Assembly (NCBI RefSeq): GCF_020379485.1
Contig: NC_063445.1
Coordinates: 56,383,422-56,447,421 of the forward strand
Source: Brassica napus
Lineage: Eukaryota; Streptophyta; Magnoliopsida; Brassicales; Brassicaceae
DNA: 64,000 bases
Direction of reading: 5' to 3'
The notes below the pieces were generated by a model. It did not search any database. It was not told the origin of the DNA and was given only the letters and a program-made list of their open reading frames with translations. A program made the position numbers and the translations under genes. Shown here piece by piece: positions 10,715-21,165 of this stretch (its first letter is position 1; every line of letters begins with the position of its first letter).

Positions 10715-13419
10715 CTAATTGTCACGCCTCGGTTGCCTTTTGCGAGGAGCAGCAGCGGTTTCTTCCTTCTTCTCTGTCTCATCTTCACTCTTTGAGCTCT
10801 CTCCTACTTCTGGTTTCTTCTTCTTCTCCACAGTTGCTGCCGGCGCCGCCTGCAAGCAAACCATTTTAATTTCTTTATCTTTTTTTCACTTACTTCCATA
10901 TTAAAATGACAGAGGGAATATTACCTTTTTGCCACCGAAGATAAGCTTGATGAAGAGCGAGAAGAATACTACGACAATGGAGACGAGGACACCAATGGTT
11001 AAGTTTGGTTGTTCCTCAGCTTTCTCAATCAGTTCCTACAAAAACAACACCATATTCAAAATTCACTTTAGGTCGATTCATCATCATCATAACATGAAAC
11101 AAATTTTAAACGAGGGAGGAGAAACTTACTGTGATCTTAGACTTGTAGGCACTTAGGAAAGAAATGTCTGCAACCTTGTTCAAGAGGTCGAACACAACCT
11201 TCTGCAAACATCATGCACAGATATAACTGTAAGAATCATAACGAGAAGCTATATGTTATAAAAAAAGGTTTAGTTTCTTTACCTGGTAGCTCTTGAGACC
11301 ATCAGCAGAGCTAGCAGCCTCCTCTTCCGCCTTTTGTTTCTCTTTCTCAACATCGAACTTCGGCTTCCATGTCGTCTGTCTGTAACTCTCAGCGACCTTC
11401 TCGTCTTTCGCTATCAACATGTTATCAAACAAGATACCGTCTTGCATCGTCCAGATCTCAATACCGATTGCCGCAATGGGTTCGAAGTCAGGTCTGTCCA
11501 GCTCAAAGTAGTCAGGGTTAGGGATGTCTCTGGGCTTCCAGATTCCCTTGTAAGCAGGGTTGTCTATCATAGGCGCACTCCATTTGCCCTTGTAAGCAGG
11601 ATTCTTCTTCATGGGTCTCTTCCATTCACCACAGCCTGGTGCTGCTTCACACTTGGGGTTGTCAATCTTTGGAGCCTCCCACATACCATCTTCCTCATCA
11701 TCCCAGTCTTCAGGCTTGGTCGCCTCTGGGTCGTCCACCTCCTCAGGCTCGTCATCTAACCATCCTTCGGGTTTCTCAGCTTCCTCGTCTTCGATCTCCA
11801 TGGGCGCCTCCTCGTCCCAGTCTTCAGGCTTCACGGCGTTAGGATCAGGGATCTTGGCTCTCTCATCCCAGTCTTCTGGTTTCTTGTCTTCAGGGTCAGG
11901 GATGGTCTTGGCAGGGATCAACGCAGGCTCAAAGTCCTCCCCAGAAAGTAAATTAGCCTTCTTCTTCTCCTCTCCATCAACCAGAATCCTAACCTCGTTG
12001 TCTGGCTTCAAGATAGCGGTGTAGACATGGGAAAGCTTGTCGTAAGGAACAGAGGGAGGGAACTTGAGATGGTGCTCAACGTACTCGCCGCTCTTTGGGT
12101 TCTTGTGTTTCAAGATGAAATGAACTTTGTTTGTGGCTCCACACTTGTCAGGCCCAAACATGATAGAGTAAGGAGATTCGCTATCGAACCCTTCAGGTGT
12201 CCATCCAGCTTCCTGAGGACGGAGGTACTTCAAGTAAGCACCACCACACTCAAGCCCTTCCTGGAAACGAACCTCGTACTGAAGAACAATGGTTCCTTCC
12301 TTGAGGTTTAGAGGCTCGTCAAGCTCCTTCACTATACCGTACTTACGAGCCTTCTCGCTTACGAGAAGTCCGTAATCATCATGTCCCTCACTCTTCGCAT
12401 GCTTCCACACACCTGAAACAGATAAAGCGGTCTTAACAAAGAAGCTTCTACCACATCATAAAACCAACAACTCATCTATACTACCACAACATTTTCAATT
12501 TGATTCTATTAGCATGTGGACAATCATATACTCGCATATAATGGTCAAGACTCTGGAATGTCCGGTTTATTATCTTAATTAGTATATAAACCATCTGGAT
12601 CTATACTACTACTATTCATATACGTGCATATAAAGCCAACCATTCAACAACATCGTGACGTGAAGGTGACGAAGTCTTATAATCTTATTTGATTCAAACA
12701 TCCATCAACACTCTTGATTTGATTCTATTAGCACATAATAGTTTCTTAATTGACTCAGGAATGCCTGGTTTATTAATTATATTATAATAATGATGTAAAC
12801 CATTTGGTTATTTCTGGTTTAGGTTCCAAATAGTAACTGCAGTTTGAGCGGTGCGGGACAAACGGTTTAACTGCGGTGCGGTTTTAACAGTTATAAAAGC
12901 GTATAGATATATGGTATATGTAGAGATTTTTATTACAGTTAACTGCGGTGCGGGGCAGGGCGGTTCGTAACACTATTATAAGCTTTAGTTTGTTAACACT
13001 ATTATACAAGATTTGTAACAAACTTTAAGATCATTAATGAATAAATCAACATTCTTCTTTGAATCAAGAACACTTCAATAACTCCACTCTAAATCATTAT
13101 AATCCAATCAGATCAGAACCATATACTAACCACAAACGCGTTTCAGAGAGTTTAGCGATATACAATACCTTCGTAATCACCATTCTTCGAAACGATCCAG
13201 CGACCATCAAACGCCTCATCGAACGATTCATACAACACCTGAACACAAATCCAACGAGCTCAGATCTAAAAAATCTTCAGATCTACGATAACATTCGGAA
13301 ACATTTTCCCGAGAAAAATCGAAATCTACCGTATTATCGTCGCAGTGGCAAAGGTTCTGGAGCGAGAGGAGAGCTAGGATAAGCATAAGGCCGGAGAATA
13401 GCTGCCGGTCTCTCATCAT
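10715..13419 (-). CDS. CNX1: Calnexin, CNX1-like
   Basis: Calnexin is the membrane lectin chaperone of the ER. It binds monoglucosylated N-glycoproteins during folding. Six exons read 13419-13330, 13238-13169, 12412-11283, 11201-11130, 11035-10925 and 10849-10715, summing to 535 codons plus stop. In order: a signal peptide ([16 protein letters not shown]) and the lectin domain with [10 protein letters not shown] and CGATNKVHF. Next is the proline-rich P-domain hairpin with repeats of the types IPDPxxxKPEDWDE and [15 protein letters not shown], then the rest of the lectin domain. Last come one membrane segment (about [20 protein letters not shown]) and a basic tail [10 protein letters not shown]. 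The start could also be the second Met at 13416. An ERSE lies upstream. It appears complete. Confidence 0.96.
12413..13168 (-). other. Long second intron of CNX1
   Basis: This 756-bp intron is much larger than the other CNX1 introns. Near 12840-12970 it holds a G/C-rich patch with repeats of GCGGTGCGG inside AT-rich DNA, similar in texture to the hAT-type MITE at 51969-52562. It may be a decayed insertion. No ORF was found. Confidence 0.4.
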
Positions 13420-13518
13420 CGGAACGGTTCGAGTAGATCGGAGGGAGAAGAGAGAGAGAGAGAGAGAGAGTGGAATCTATTTTTTTTTTTTCCTGAAGAT
13501 TTTAGTTTCTCTGAGTGA

Positions 13519-13526
13519 TTTATATA
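13519..13526 (-). promoter_or_regulatory. TATA box of CNX1
   Basis: On the minus strand this reads TATATAAA, about 100 bp before the ATG. A run of GA repeats near 13449-13470 falls in the 5' UTR between them. Confidence 0.5.
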
Positions 13527-13604
13527 TTTAAATCCCGTAGACTCGGTCGAGTGTGTCGATTTTTGTTGTTTCCACCAATGAGATCGCTCGCCACGTGGTG
13601 AGAG

Positions 13605-13623
13605 CCAATAGATGGACGCCACG
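13605..13623 (-). promoter_or_regulatory. ER-stress element (ERSE) plus UPRE core
   Basis: The plus strand shows CCAAT, nine bases, then CCACG, an exact match to the ERSE consensus CCAAT-N9-CCACG. The CCACG runs into CCACGTCATG, which on the gene strand gives TGACGTGG, the core bound by UPR bZIP factors. A second CCAAT with CCACGTGG lies at 13575-13595 with a looser spacing. The site is about 80 bp upstream of the TATA box of an ER chaperone gene, so induction by the unfolded protein response is likely. Confidence 0.75.
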
Positions 13624-13708
13624 TCATGCGAAAGAGAGGTATCCTACGTGCGCAATTTGTATTGCTACGTAATGTGCATGTTTATTACAGATAGTCTAAC
13701 GTCAGTAT

Positions 13709-14458
13709 TGGGCTGGGCCTGTAATCAATTTAAAAGTCTCTGGTAGAGTAAGAGTCTTCTAGAAGCAAAAGTAACACATTTATCAGGAACAAAGAACCAA
13801 ATCAAACTAAACTAAAAAAAATGAGGTTTGGTTCGGATTTAGATCATATAATACACGAATGAACGGATCCTATAACTTTTGAACTGAAAAACCAAAACCA
13901 AACTGGAGCAAACAAAGACCCGAATGGATACCCGAATTTTTATAATATAATATATACACTTATAAATATTAACTACATTTAGTTTCAAAATGATAAAATA
14001 ATTTGAAATACTATTTCTAAAAACTAAATCTCCAAATACATTTTATCCGAAATATTTTAAATTATTTGAACTATCCAAATTTTACCTAAATTATTGGATA
14101 AAAATCTAACATTTAGTAAAAAAAAGACTGAATTTACTTACTTTTTTTTGAAACACATCTGAATTTTCTTACTTTTAACAAAACTTAACAAAAAAACTAA
14201 AATCGAACGGCTAACGAATATGATCCAAAAATGACCTCGGATATTATTCGGTTTTTAATTTTGTTATCTAAACTAAACTGAAAAATGAAATAACCGAATC
14301 AGAACCAAAGTGAATCCTAAACATCTAAAACTGAAAAGCAGAAAAAATCGAAAGAACCGAACCGGAACCGAATCCAAAATTCTTTAGCGGAGCAAGAGTC
14401 TCTATTGGGCTGGGCCTACTAATCAATTTGAAAGTCTCTAGCTGAGCAAGAGTCTTCC
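13709..14458. repeat. Direct repeat pair flanking a 'CCGAAC'-rich insert
   Basis: Two diverged direct repeats of about 54 bp, at about 13709-13762 and 14404-14458, share ATTGGGCTGGGCCT and AAGTCTCT...GAGTCTTC. They flank about 640 bp of AT-rich DNA whose edges are packed with GGTTCGG, ACCCGAAT and ACCGAACCGG motifs. The arrangement suggests a small terminal-repeat element, or an insertion between duplicated flanks. No ORF is present. Confidence 0.45.
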
Positions 14459-15067
14459 ACATACCATTGACAAAAGCAAACTTTTTACACACGTAAGTCG
14501 TAATAACCATTACAGAAATGTCACACACTAGTGGAAGAGTACAAGATACTTTGTTATTTTAATATTTGGTATTAGAAAAAGTGGAAAACTATAAAATGTT
14601 GAAGATGAATATCTATAGTTTTACTGTTTAGGTACTAAGTGATTGGTAACCATCTTCCCGGTTCTTTCTCCGGTATACCACGGCGACTATTAGAACCACA
14701 ACCGCCACCGTCACTGCAAGAAAGGCTAAAAAGCTCATACTGCTCGAATGTGCCTGCAAAGAAATAATGAATACTGACGTTAAGTAAAGTAACACACATG
14801 GTAATAACCGGTTTGACCTAAACCGAGATCTGTTACCGGCAGTTTCGGTCCAGGCAGCTGCTGAGAAACGAGGATGTAAAAGAGTCCCATGACTCCTGTA
14901 TGACCAATGACATTACTGTAATTGAACTCCAAAGACAGTGTCTCTCCATTAGTCACTTTCACCGGTTCAGGATAACAAGACGACATTCCAACGATGTAAC
15001 CAGCTTCGCTTCCAGGCTCATCTCCATTGCCATACTTCGGCATCGAGGAGCATATTACCTCACCGTC

Positions 15068-15697
15068 CTGATCAAAATCCATAACACAAGAGTCTCAGTT
15101 TTTGAGTAAAAAGTTTTTGCCTTAGCTTAAAACCTTAGGTTGGGTGTTTATACCCAAACCCGAAATCCGAACTGAGACCAAACCAAAATTCTATCTAAAC
15201 CATCATAAAAAATATCCAAATAGAGTCTAAGAATACTTTCGGACTCGGGTACAATCCAAACCAAACTAAAATCCGTACTAGAATCCAAAAAATCCACATT
15301 AGTTAATCTGTTAATGTTTTTTTCTACATATGTTACGTTAAGATAGTTTAGAAATTTTTAAAAAAATTAGAATTTTTTGTAGTTTTTATAGGAATTGCGA
15401 ATCGTTATTTTGGAATACTTTTAATTAGTTTAGGTAGCTTGACAAGTTTTTAATCAGATTTTTGATTTTTTTATATATTTTAAATATGTTTTTGTCAATT
15501 TCATTAATTTTATTTCCAGATTTAAGTACGATTTTTAGACAATGGTTATAATTTGATTTGAACCAAACTCATACCAAATCGAATCAAACCCGATCCAAAA
15601 ACTAGTAAAATATGAATAAGACCATTGTGCATGATACCGAAAATCCAAAACAAACCCCGAACAAGACACCAAACGTCCGGGCCTGTTAAAAACTAAC
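15068..15697 (-). other. Third intron of SURNod19 with 'CCGAAC' repeats
   Basis: A 630-bp intron is flanked on both sides by DNA rich in short motifs such as AACCCGAAATCCGAACT and AACCCGATCC. This is the same texture as at 13800-14390, 54541-54870 and 62880-63480. It is probably a nonautonomous repeat of that dispersed family. No ORF was recognised. Confidence 0.4.
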
Positions 15698-16126
15698 CTC
15701 TCGGTACAGAGCTGCACCGATACCACCTGCGTGCTGGTGAGCTACTCCATAGACAATATACCCGTTAAACGGCATCATTAAGCTCTTTTTCTTAACATCA
15801 ACACACCCATCACCCTTAGTTTTGCACGGTTTCACGTCATATTCCACCTGAAAAGAAAGCAATTAATACACCTTAGCTAACGTTTTTAAGTAATAAAAGC
15901 ATTAATAAGCAGAGATGTGAAAAGTCTTTACTGACATGACAAAAATGTTCTTGGTTATCTCCTGTTGATCCTTCTGACCGTTCCCAAGAATCCGTTACAT
16001 CGAGAATATAAACCTTAGCCGGCAACAAAACCGAGCTGTCCCAATCAACCCATCTCACAGTATACTTAAGATACACAGTTCTTGTTTTGTTTCCACTTTC
16101 GAATCCGTTTCTTAACCGACATTGAG

Positions 16127-16892
16127 TGATGCGATCATGGAAAGCACCAAGGAATGGAATCATGAACCTGATCATGGAGAGCTCGTAGCTGTTGAAGAAC
16201 CTACACTTGAAGAATGTTTGAGCCGAAATAAAGCTTCTATCATCAGAGACAACTTGATCTACGTTCAAGCTACTCTACACTCAAGATGATCATCATCTAG
16301 GCAAGTAGCTTGTGTGTACTCTTTTTCCCTTGATTGGTTTTGTCCCACTGGGTTTTCCAATCAAGGTTTTTAATGAGGCCACAAGTTACTTCTCTTACCT
16401 CCTAGATAATTGATCTTGGTCTGTCCACATGAAGACCTTATGTTATATAATTTTATCTAAGTTTTTATGCTATGTTTTTATTTTCGAAAAACTCTAGTCT
16501 TTGTTGTGTTTCCAAGGGAGCCTTTGTCTTTATTTCCCTTGTATTTTCGAGACCTTGTGCATGTACAAGGCTTCTCCTTTATATTCTGGTCGTGGCCCCT
16601 TGTATCAGTATCCATCTTTTTATCAAAAACCTTTGTTTTCTCTTTTCTTCTTGCTTGTCAAGTTGATTGAGTGTTGGTGTGTAATATCCAACTTCTGGTG
16701 TGTAATATCCAGAGACTAAGGGCTCTAGTTTGGTGTGTCATATCCAATCTATTGCCTAGGAGTATCAAGGAGCCTTTCCGCAGCCTCTTGTGTCACCATT
16801 CGATCCACATACCTTGAGAAACTTGAGTCTTTTGATTCGTTTCTGCAAGGATTATCCCATCTGTTCCAGAGCATCATCCTAGGATCTCATCA
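16127..16892 (+). repeat. 5' LTR
   Basis: 766 bp, TG...CA. It includes a perfect 10-bp inverted pair (CCTTGATTGG / CCAATCAAGG) near 16330-16368 and three copies of a TGGTGTGTAATATCCA-type motif at 16675-16690, 16696-16711 and 16731-16746. The first part is also coding in the 3' copy, as the end of the Gag-like ORF. Confidence 0.92.
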
Positions 16893-16894
16893 AG

Positions 16895-16906
16895 TGGTAT
16901 CAGAGC
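16895..16906 (+). other. Primer-binding site for initiator Met-tRNA
   Basis: TGGTATCAGAGC lies two bases after the 5' LTR and is the standard plant retrotransposon primer site complementary to the 3' end of tRNA-iMet. Confidence 0.88.
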
Positions 16907-17628
16907 AACTCTGGAAGGGAAGTGTTTTGATTTCTATCTGTTGTCGATTTGATCTCTTCATATTCTGTTGTGATTTTGATCGATCTGTGTTTCTATTGTG
17001 GAAATCTGATAAATCTGAGTGTTTTGAACACGAATCTGTTGAAGTCTCTTCATATACTCTTTGATTTCGTGTTGATCTGTGTTTCTTGTGTAAGAATCTG
17101 TCGAATTAGGGTTGATTAGATCTTGTTTTGGGTATTAGACTGTTCGGATCCTTGTTGATCAAGTTCTCTGATTGTTTTGATCTAAATCTGTTTGTGTGAT
17201 TCCGATCTGTTCTTATTGTTTTAGATCTGTTCTTACTTGATCTAAATCTCATCATCTGTTATCATATCATCTCTGATCTTGTGTTGTTTGATCTCTTGAA
17301 ACCTGATCCGTGCAGTGCAAGTTTGATTGATTTCGTTATTGTTATTTTTTCTTTTGAAAAATCTGCTCTTGAATCTGAAATCGAAATCTATCTCTCTATT
17401 TTTGTGGTCTAGTTCGAAAATCAATCTGATCTGTTAGGTTTGTGATTTATCAATTCTGTTCTGATTAGTTTTGATTTATTTTAAATCATTGGTTGAGTTT
17501 TGAATTTGTTCTAAGAATTGTCTAAGGTTTTAAGCTTCAATTTGAATCTGTTTCTGGTTTTGCAAATTGATTTTTGTTTTCTCTGTAGAACTTGTTACTG
17601 CTGTGTGTTGTTTTCTGTCTCAGGTACA

Positions 17629-20562
17629 ATGGCAGGAGATCAGAAAGGAAAACTCACTAAGGAAGAAAGGCTGTTACTTAAATCTATGAATGCTCAAATG
17701 CAGCAGATGTTGGATACCAACATGGGTGAATTTCGAAAGGAGCTTAGACAAAAGTTTCTGCAGCAAACTGATGATCTTAGGCAGCAAAATAAAAAGAGAA
17801 TGGACAAACAAAAGCTTGAGCCTAGACCACCAGATTCTGTTCAAAACAAGTCAAGCAAGCATAAGTGGTATAAGGAAGAGGAAGCAGGACGTGGACAACA
17901 GTCTTACAAACAGAAAGCCCACACTTCGAGCAGACCACATCAAGCTTCTCGCACTCCTAAATCAAATATTCATTCTTCTTACAATCAAATTGTCACTAAG
18001 CCTCAACTTTATGTTTTTACAGGGGAAGGTGATTATTTAAAGTGGGAAAGAACAATGGAGAAGTGGCTTTGCTACAACAAAATCCTGAAGAGAGAAGCAT
18101 TGGCTTATGTGATGTCTCAGCTCAAAGGAAACGTTTTTAAGTGGTTGTTGCAAGAAGAAGATGATCGCAGGTACTACAAGGAACCAGCTATCACCACTTG
18201 GGAAGATCTGAAGTTGCTACTAAGGAAGAAGTATGCATCCAAAGGCCACACTTCTCTGAAATCTCCAAAGAAGAAAGTCATATCCGCAACAGACTTCAAA
18301 AGTGAAAAATCAGAAACCAAGATGGCTGATTATGAGAAAGAAATCAGCAGCCTTGTTAAGGAGATTCTTAAGACCAGCAAGCACTTAGAAAAGCAGAAGA
18401 AGCTCCCAAAGAATCAAGAACCAGTTGCTACTGTCTCAGAACTCAATGATGCAGAACCAGACTCAGCTGCCCCAATTCAAGAAGCTCAAACCAAAACATC
18501 TATGGGAAAAGGAAAGTTTGAGAAAGAACAAGAGTTTTCTCTGTTCTTACCTCACTCTGAATCTAATTTTGATAATTCCTTTGATGAACTAACTTGTCTT
18601 GAACCGGTGCAACCGAGTAGAATTGTTTCAGTGTCACAGGTTGCAAAAGAAGACTCAGCAGAAAAAGAACCAGAGAGTACAACACAAGAAGAACAGCAGA
18701 AAAACTTGCAATCAGAAACTATTCATGAACCCTTGTCTTATGACCTGCAAAAGCACTGTAAGGAGTTTAATATGGTTACTTCTGTGCCTGAACTGTTTGT
18801 TGTGGTTACTACTCAGGATGTGAAGCGTTTTGGTCTCGAAAAGGTTAAAGATTTTTGTGTTTCAAACTCTGTTTATGACAGAATGCTTAAATCTTTCAAA
18901 GAACTTGAACCAGATAAACTTTTTGATCAAAAAAATTTTCAATATGGTAATAAAAACTTTTCTGGTCATGTTTTGAGTTTTGAACAATTTATGAATCACC
19001 ATGAAAAGATTTTAAAACCTGTTTTTAAGCCACCCGAGTTCTATTTTAGAAAACCTTTTGATTTGTTTGCTAGAACTGAAGAAAATAGTTTTGTTGTGAA
19101 CTTTCCTAGGCATGAACTGATCTCTGATTATTTTCTTGCATCCACATATGTCTTGAAAGAACCTAGGAAGTTGCATGAACCGAAATTTCATCATTCTGAT
19201 GTTAGGGTTGAAATTGTGAAGTCTGCAAATATCTTTGAGTTTGAGCTTGACTGTTTGTGTGCTAAAAATGATTCTGAACGTGTAGGGTTGTTCTTTGAGG
19301 ATATTCTAGTGTATAACACTTTCTTTGATACACCTGTTGCTCAATTGAAACTAGAGTTCACTGATTCTGAATGTATGAATTTAATTCTTGATGATATTTG
19401 GGTCTGCAATATTTTCTTTGATATGCATAATAGATGGAGGAATCATGCTGTTTTGTGCTTTGGAGACATTCTGGTCTACAACACTTTCTTTGACATGATA
19501 ACACACTTGACTTGTCCAAAACAAGCTGAAAAAGGTACAGGTGAAGAAAGGGGCTATAATGATCAGAGTATACATGATAAGTCCTTGGCTAAATTGGAGA
19601 TGCAACAATCAAATCTTGGAAGCTGTCTAGCCGCCAGCTTTAACATAGGAGCAGTCCGAGGATCATATCTCAGCAACCAGAAGGAATTAAGCAACAAACT
19701 CAACGGCAATGGAAACTTAACTCATCAGGGTCTCACGTCGAATTGGAATCATGTCCAAAGCTTCTCAAATGAAACAGTTATGGATTCTACAAGTCGGGTG
19801 ATTCTGTGTTTACTTTGTTTGAATTTTTCTGAGTTTAGAACATCTCAAACCTATCTATGGCGACCAGGTGAGCATGCTAAGGTAACTAAACATGTTTTCA
19901 AGAGTTATTTTATTGATTACACAGATATGATGCACTTGTTTTTGTCAAAAGAGTCATGTGCAGATTATATGGAAGCTTTGAAGCATGCAAAGAGAAAGAA
20001 CAAGCATGAGGAAGACAAACGTTTCAAGCCGCCTGATCTAAGGCAGGAGAGACATCAGGACGTCACTTGCTTCATCCTCATCATAGAAGCACCTCCAGAT
20101 GCAGCATACAAGCCAAAACCGAGAAAAGACAACTTTGGGATAAGACTCTTACTCTATGATGATTTTGCTTGTGTTAACTTGTCTTGTTTCAATGTATCAG
20201 GTTTATGTAATACCTCAGGAGTGAGGAAAGCCAAATGGATCTGTCCCTTCTACCTAATAGAACCAGTCAGCGACAATGCCTATCAAAGAGGCTTGCAAGG
20301 TAAGTGTAATCTGTTTATAAACTCTCATGTTACTGACTTGGTCCCTTCTATTGCAGGTAACACAGATTTGAGGACAAATCTTTTTAAAGTGGGAGGGGAT
20401 GATGCGATCATGGAAAGCACCAAGGAATGGAATCATGAACCTGATCATGGAGAGCTCGTAGCTGTTGAAGAACCTACACTTGAAGAATGTTTGAGCCGAA
20501 ATAAAGCTTCTATCATCAGAGACAACTTGATCTACGTTCAAGCTACTCTACACTCAAGATGA
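17629..20562 (+). CDS. Gag-like protein of the LTR element
   Basis: The 977-codon ORF starts at MAGDQKGKLTKEERL, after a leader whose last part looks like an intron end (CTGTCTCAG|GTACA). A basic, glutamine-rich head of about 100 residues is followed near residues 130-205 by a retrotransposon Gag-type region (YVFTGEGDYLKWERTMEKWL, then WEDLKLLLRKKYA). After that comes a long charged stretch. Three imperfect repeats around DILVYNTFFD lie at 19297-19329, 19390-19422 and 19462-19494. No CCHC zinc knuckle, protease DTG or polymerase motif was seen. The last ~54 codons lie inside the 3' LTR, so the protein end and the LTR start are under shared constraint. An upstream in-frame ATG at 17518 exists but lies in leader-like sequence. 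Confidence 0.75.
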   Translation: MAGDQKGKLTKEERLLLKSMNAQMQQMLDTNMGEFRKELRQKFLQQTDDLRQQNKKRMDKQKLEPRPPDSVQNKSSKHKWYKEEEAGRGQQSYKQKAHTSSRPHQASRTPKSNIHSSYNQIVTKPQLYVFTGEGDYLKWERTMEKWLCYNKILKREALAYVMSQLKGNVFKWLLQEEDDRRYYKEPAITTWEDLKLLLRKKYASKGHTSLKSPKKKVISATDFKSEKSETKMADYEKEISSLVKEILKTSKHLEKQKKLPKNQEPVATVSELNDAEPDSAAPIQEAQTKTSMGKGKFEKEQEFSLFLPHSESNFDNSFDELTCLEPVQPSRIVSVSQVAKEDSAEKEPESTTQEEQQKNLQSETIHEPLSYDLQKHCKEFNMVTSVPELFVVVTTQDVKRFGLEKVKDFCVSNSVYDRMLKSFKELEPDKLFDQKNFQYGNKNFSGHVLSFEQFMNHHEKILKPVFKPPEFYFRKPFDLFARTEENSFVVNFPRHELISDYFLASTYVLKEPRKLHEPKFHHSDVRVEIVKSANIFEFELDCLCAKNDSERVGLFFEDILVYNTFFDTPVAQLKLEFTDSECMNLILDDIWVCNIFFDMHNRWRNHAVLCFGDILVYNTFFDMITHLTCPKQAEKGTGEERGYNDQSIHDKSLAKLEMQQSNLGSCLAASFNIGAVRGSYLSNQKELSNKLNGNGNLTHQGLTSNWNHVQSFSNETVMDSTSRVILCLLCLNFSEFRTSQTYLWRPGEHAKVTKHVFKSYFIDYTDMMHLFLSKESCADYMEALKHAKRKNKHEEDKRFKPPDLRQERHQDVTCFILIIEAPPDAAYKPKPRKDNFGIRLLLYDDFACVNLSCFNVSGLCNTSGVRKAKWICPFYLIEPVSDNAYQRGLQGKCNLFINSHVTDLVPSIAGNTDLRTNLFKVGGDDAIMESTKEWNHEPDHGELVAVEEPTLEECLSRNKASIIRDNLIYVQATLHSR

Positions 20563-21165
20563 TCATCATCTAGGCAAGTAGCTTGTGTGTACTCTTTTTC
20601 CCTTGATTGGTTTTGTCCCACTGGGTTTTCCAATCAAGGTTTTTAATGAGGCCACAAGTTACTTCTCTTACCTCCTAGATAATTGATCTTGGTCTGTCCA
20701 CATGAAGACCTTATGTTATATAATTTTATCTAAGTTTTTATGCTATGTTTTTATTTTCGAAAAACTCTAGTCTTTGTTGTGTTTCCAAGGGAGCCTTTGT
20801 CTTTATTTCCCTTGTATTTTCGAGACCTTGTGCATGTACAAGGCTTCTCCTTTATATTCTGGTCGTGGCCCCTTGTATCAGTATCCATCTTTTTATCAAA
20901 AACCTTTGTTTTCTCTTTTCTTCTTGCTTGTCAAGTTGATTGAGTGTTGGTGTGTAATATCCAACTTCTGGTGTGTAATATCCAGAGACTAAGGGCTCTA
21001 GTTTGGTGTGTCATATCCAATCTATTGCCTAGGAGTATCAAGGAGCCTTTCCGCAGCCTCTTGTGTCACCATTCGATCCACATACCTTGAGAAACTTGAG
21101 TCTTTTGATTCGTTTCTGCAAGGATTATCCCATCTGTTCCAGAGCATCATCCTAGGATCTCATCA
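20400..21165 (+). repeat. 3' LTR
   Basis: 766 bp, equal in length and apparently in sequence to the 5' LTR. A polypurine tract (about 20387-20399) precedes it. Its first 163 bases finish the Gag-like ORF, which stops at 20562. Confidence 0.92.

Larger units (their letters stand above)
16127..21165 (+). mobile_element. Young non-autonomous LTR retrotransposon
   Basis: The element is 5,039 bp long with two 766-bp LTRs (16127-16892 and 20400-21165) that start TG and end CA. I found no difference between the LTRs when reading them side by side. Two bases after the 5' LTR is a primer-binding site, TGGTATCAGAGC (16895-16906), complementary to the 3' end of initiator Met-tRNA. A purine tract, GTGGGAGGGGA, stands directly before the 3' LTR. 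The interior has a long untranslated leader and one Gag-like ORF. Protease, integrase, reverse transcriptase and RNase H are all absent, so movement must use enzymes supplied by another element. LTR identity and the clean target duplication indicate very recent insertion. Confidence 0.92.

Noticed and set aside
11334..12024. Plus-strand ORFs over calnexin exon 3
   Set aside because: They are antisense shadows of the P-domain repeats, with no family resemblance.
16467..16719. ORFs of 60-70 codons within the LTR, repeated at 20740-20992
   Set aside because: They lie in non-coding LTR sequence and appear twice only because the LTR is present twice.
20300..20356. Possible 57-bp intron (GTAAGT...TTGCAG) in the Gag-like ORF
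   Set aside because: It is a multiple of three and free of stops, but shorter than usual plant introns. The frame reads through, so I kept one exon.
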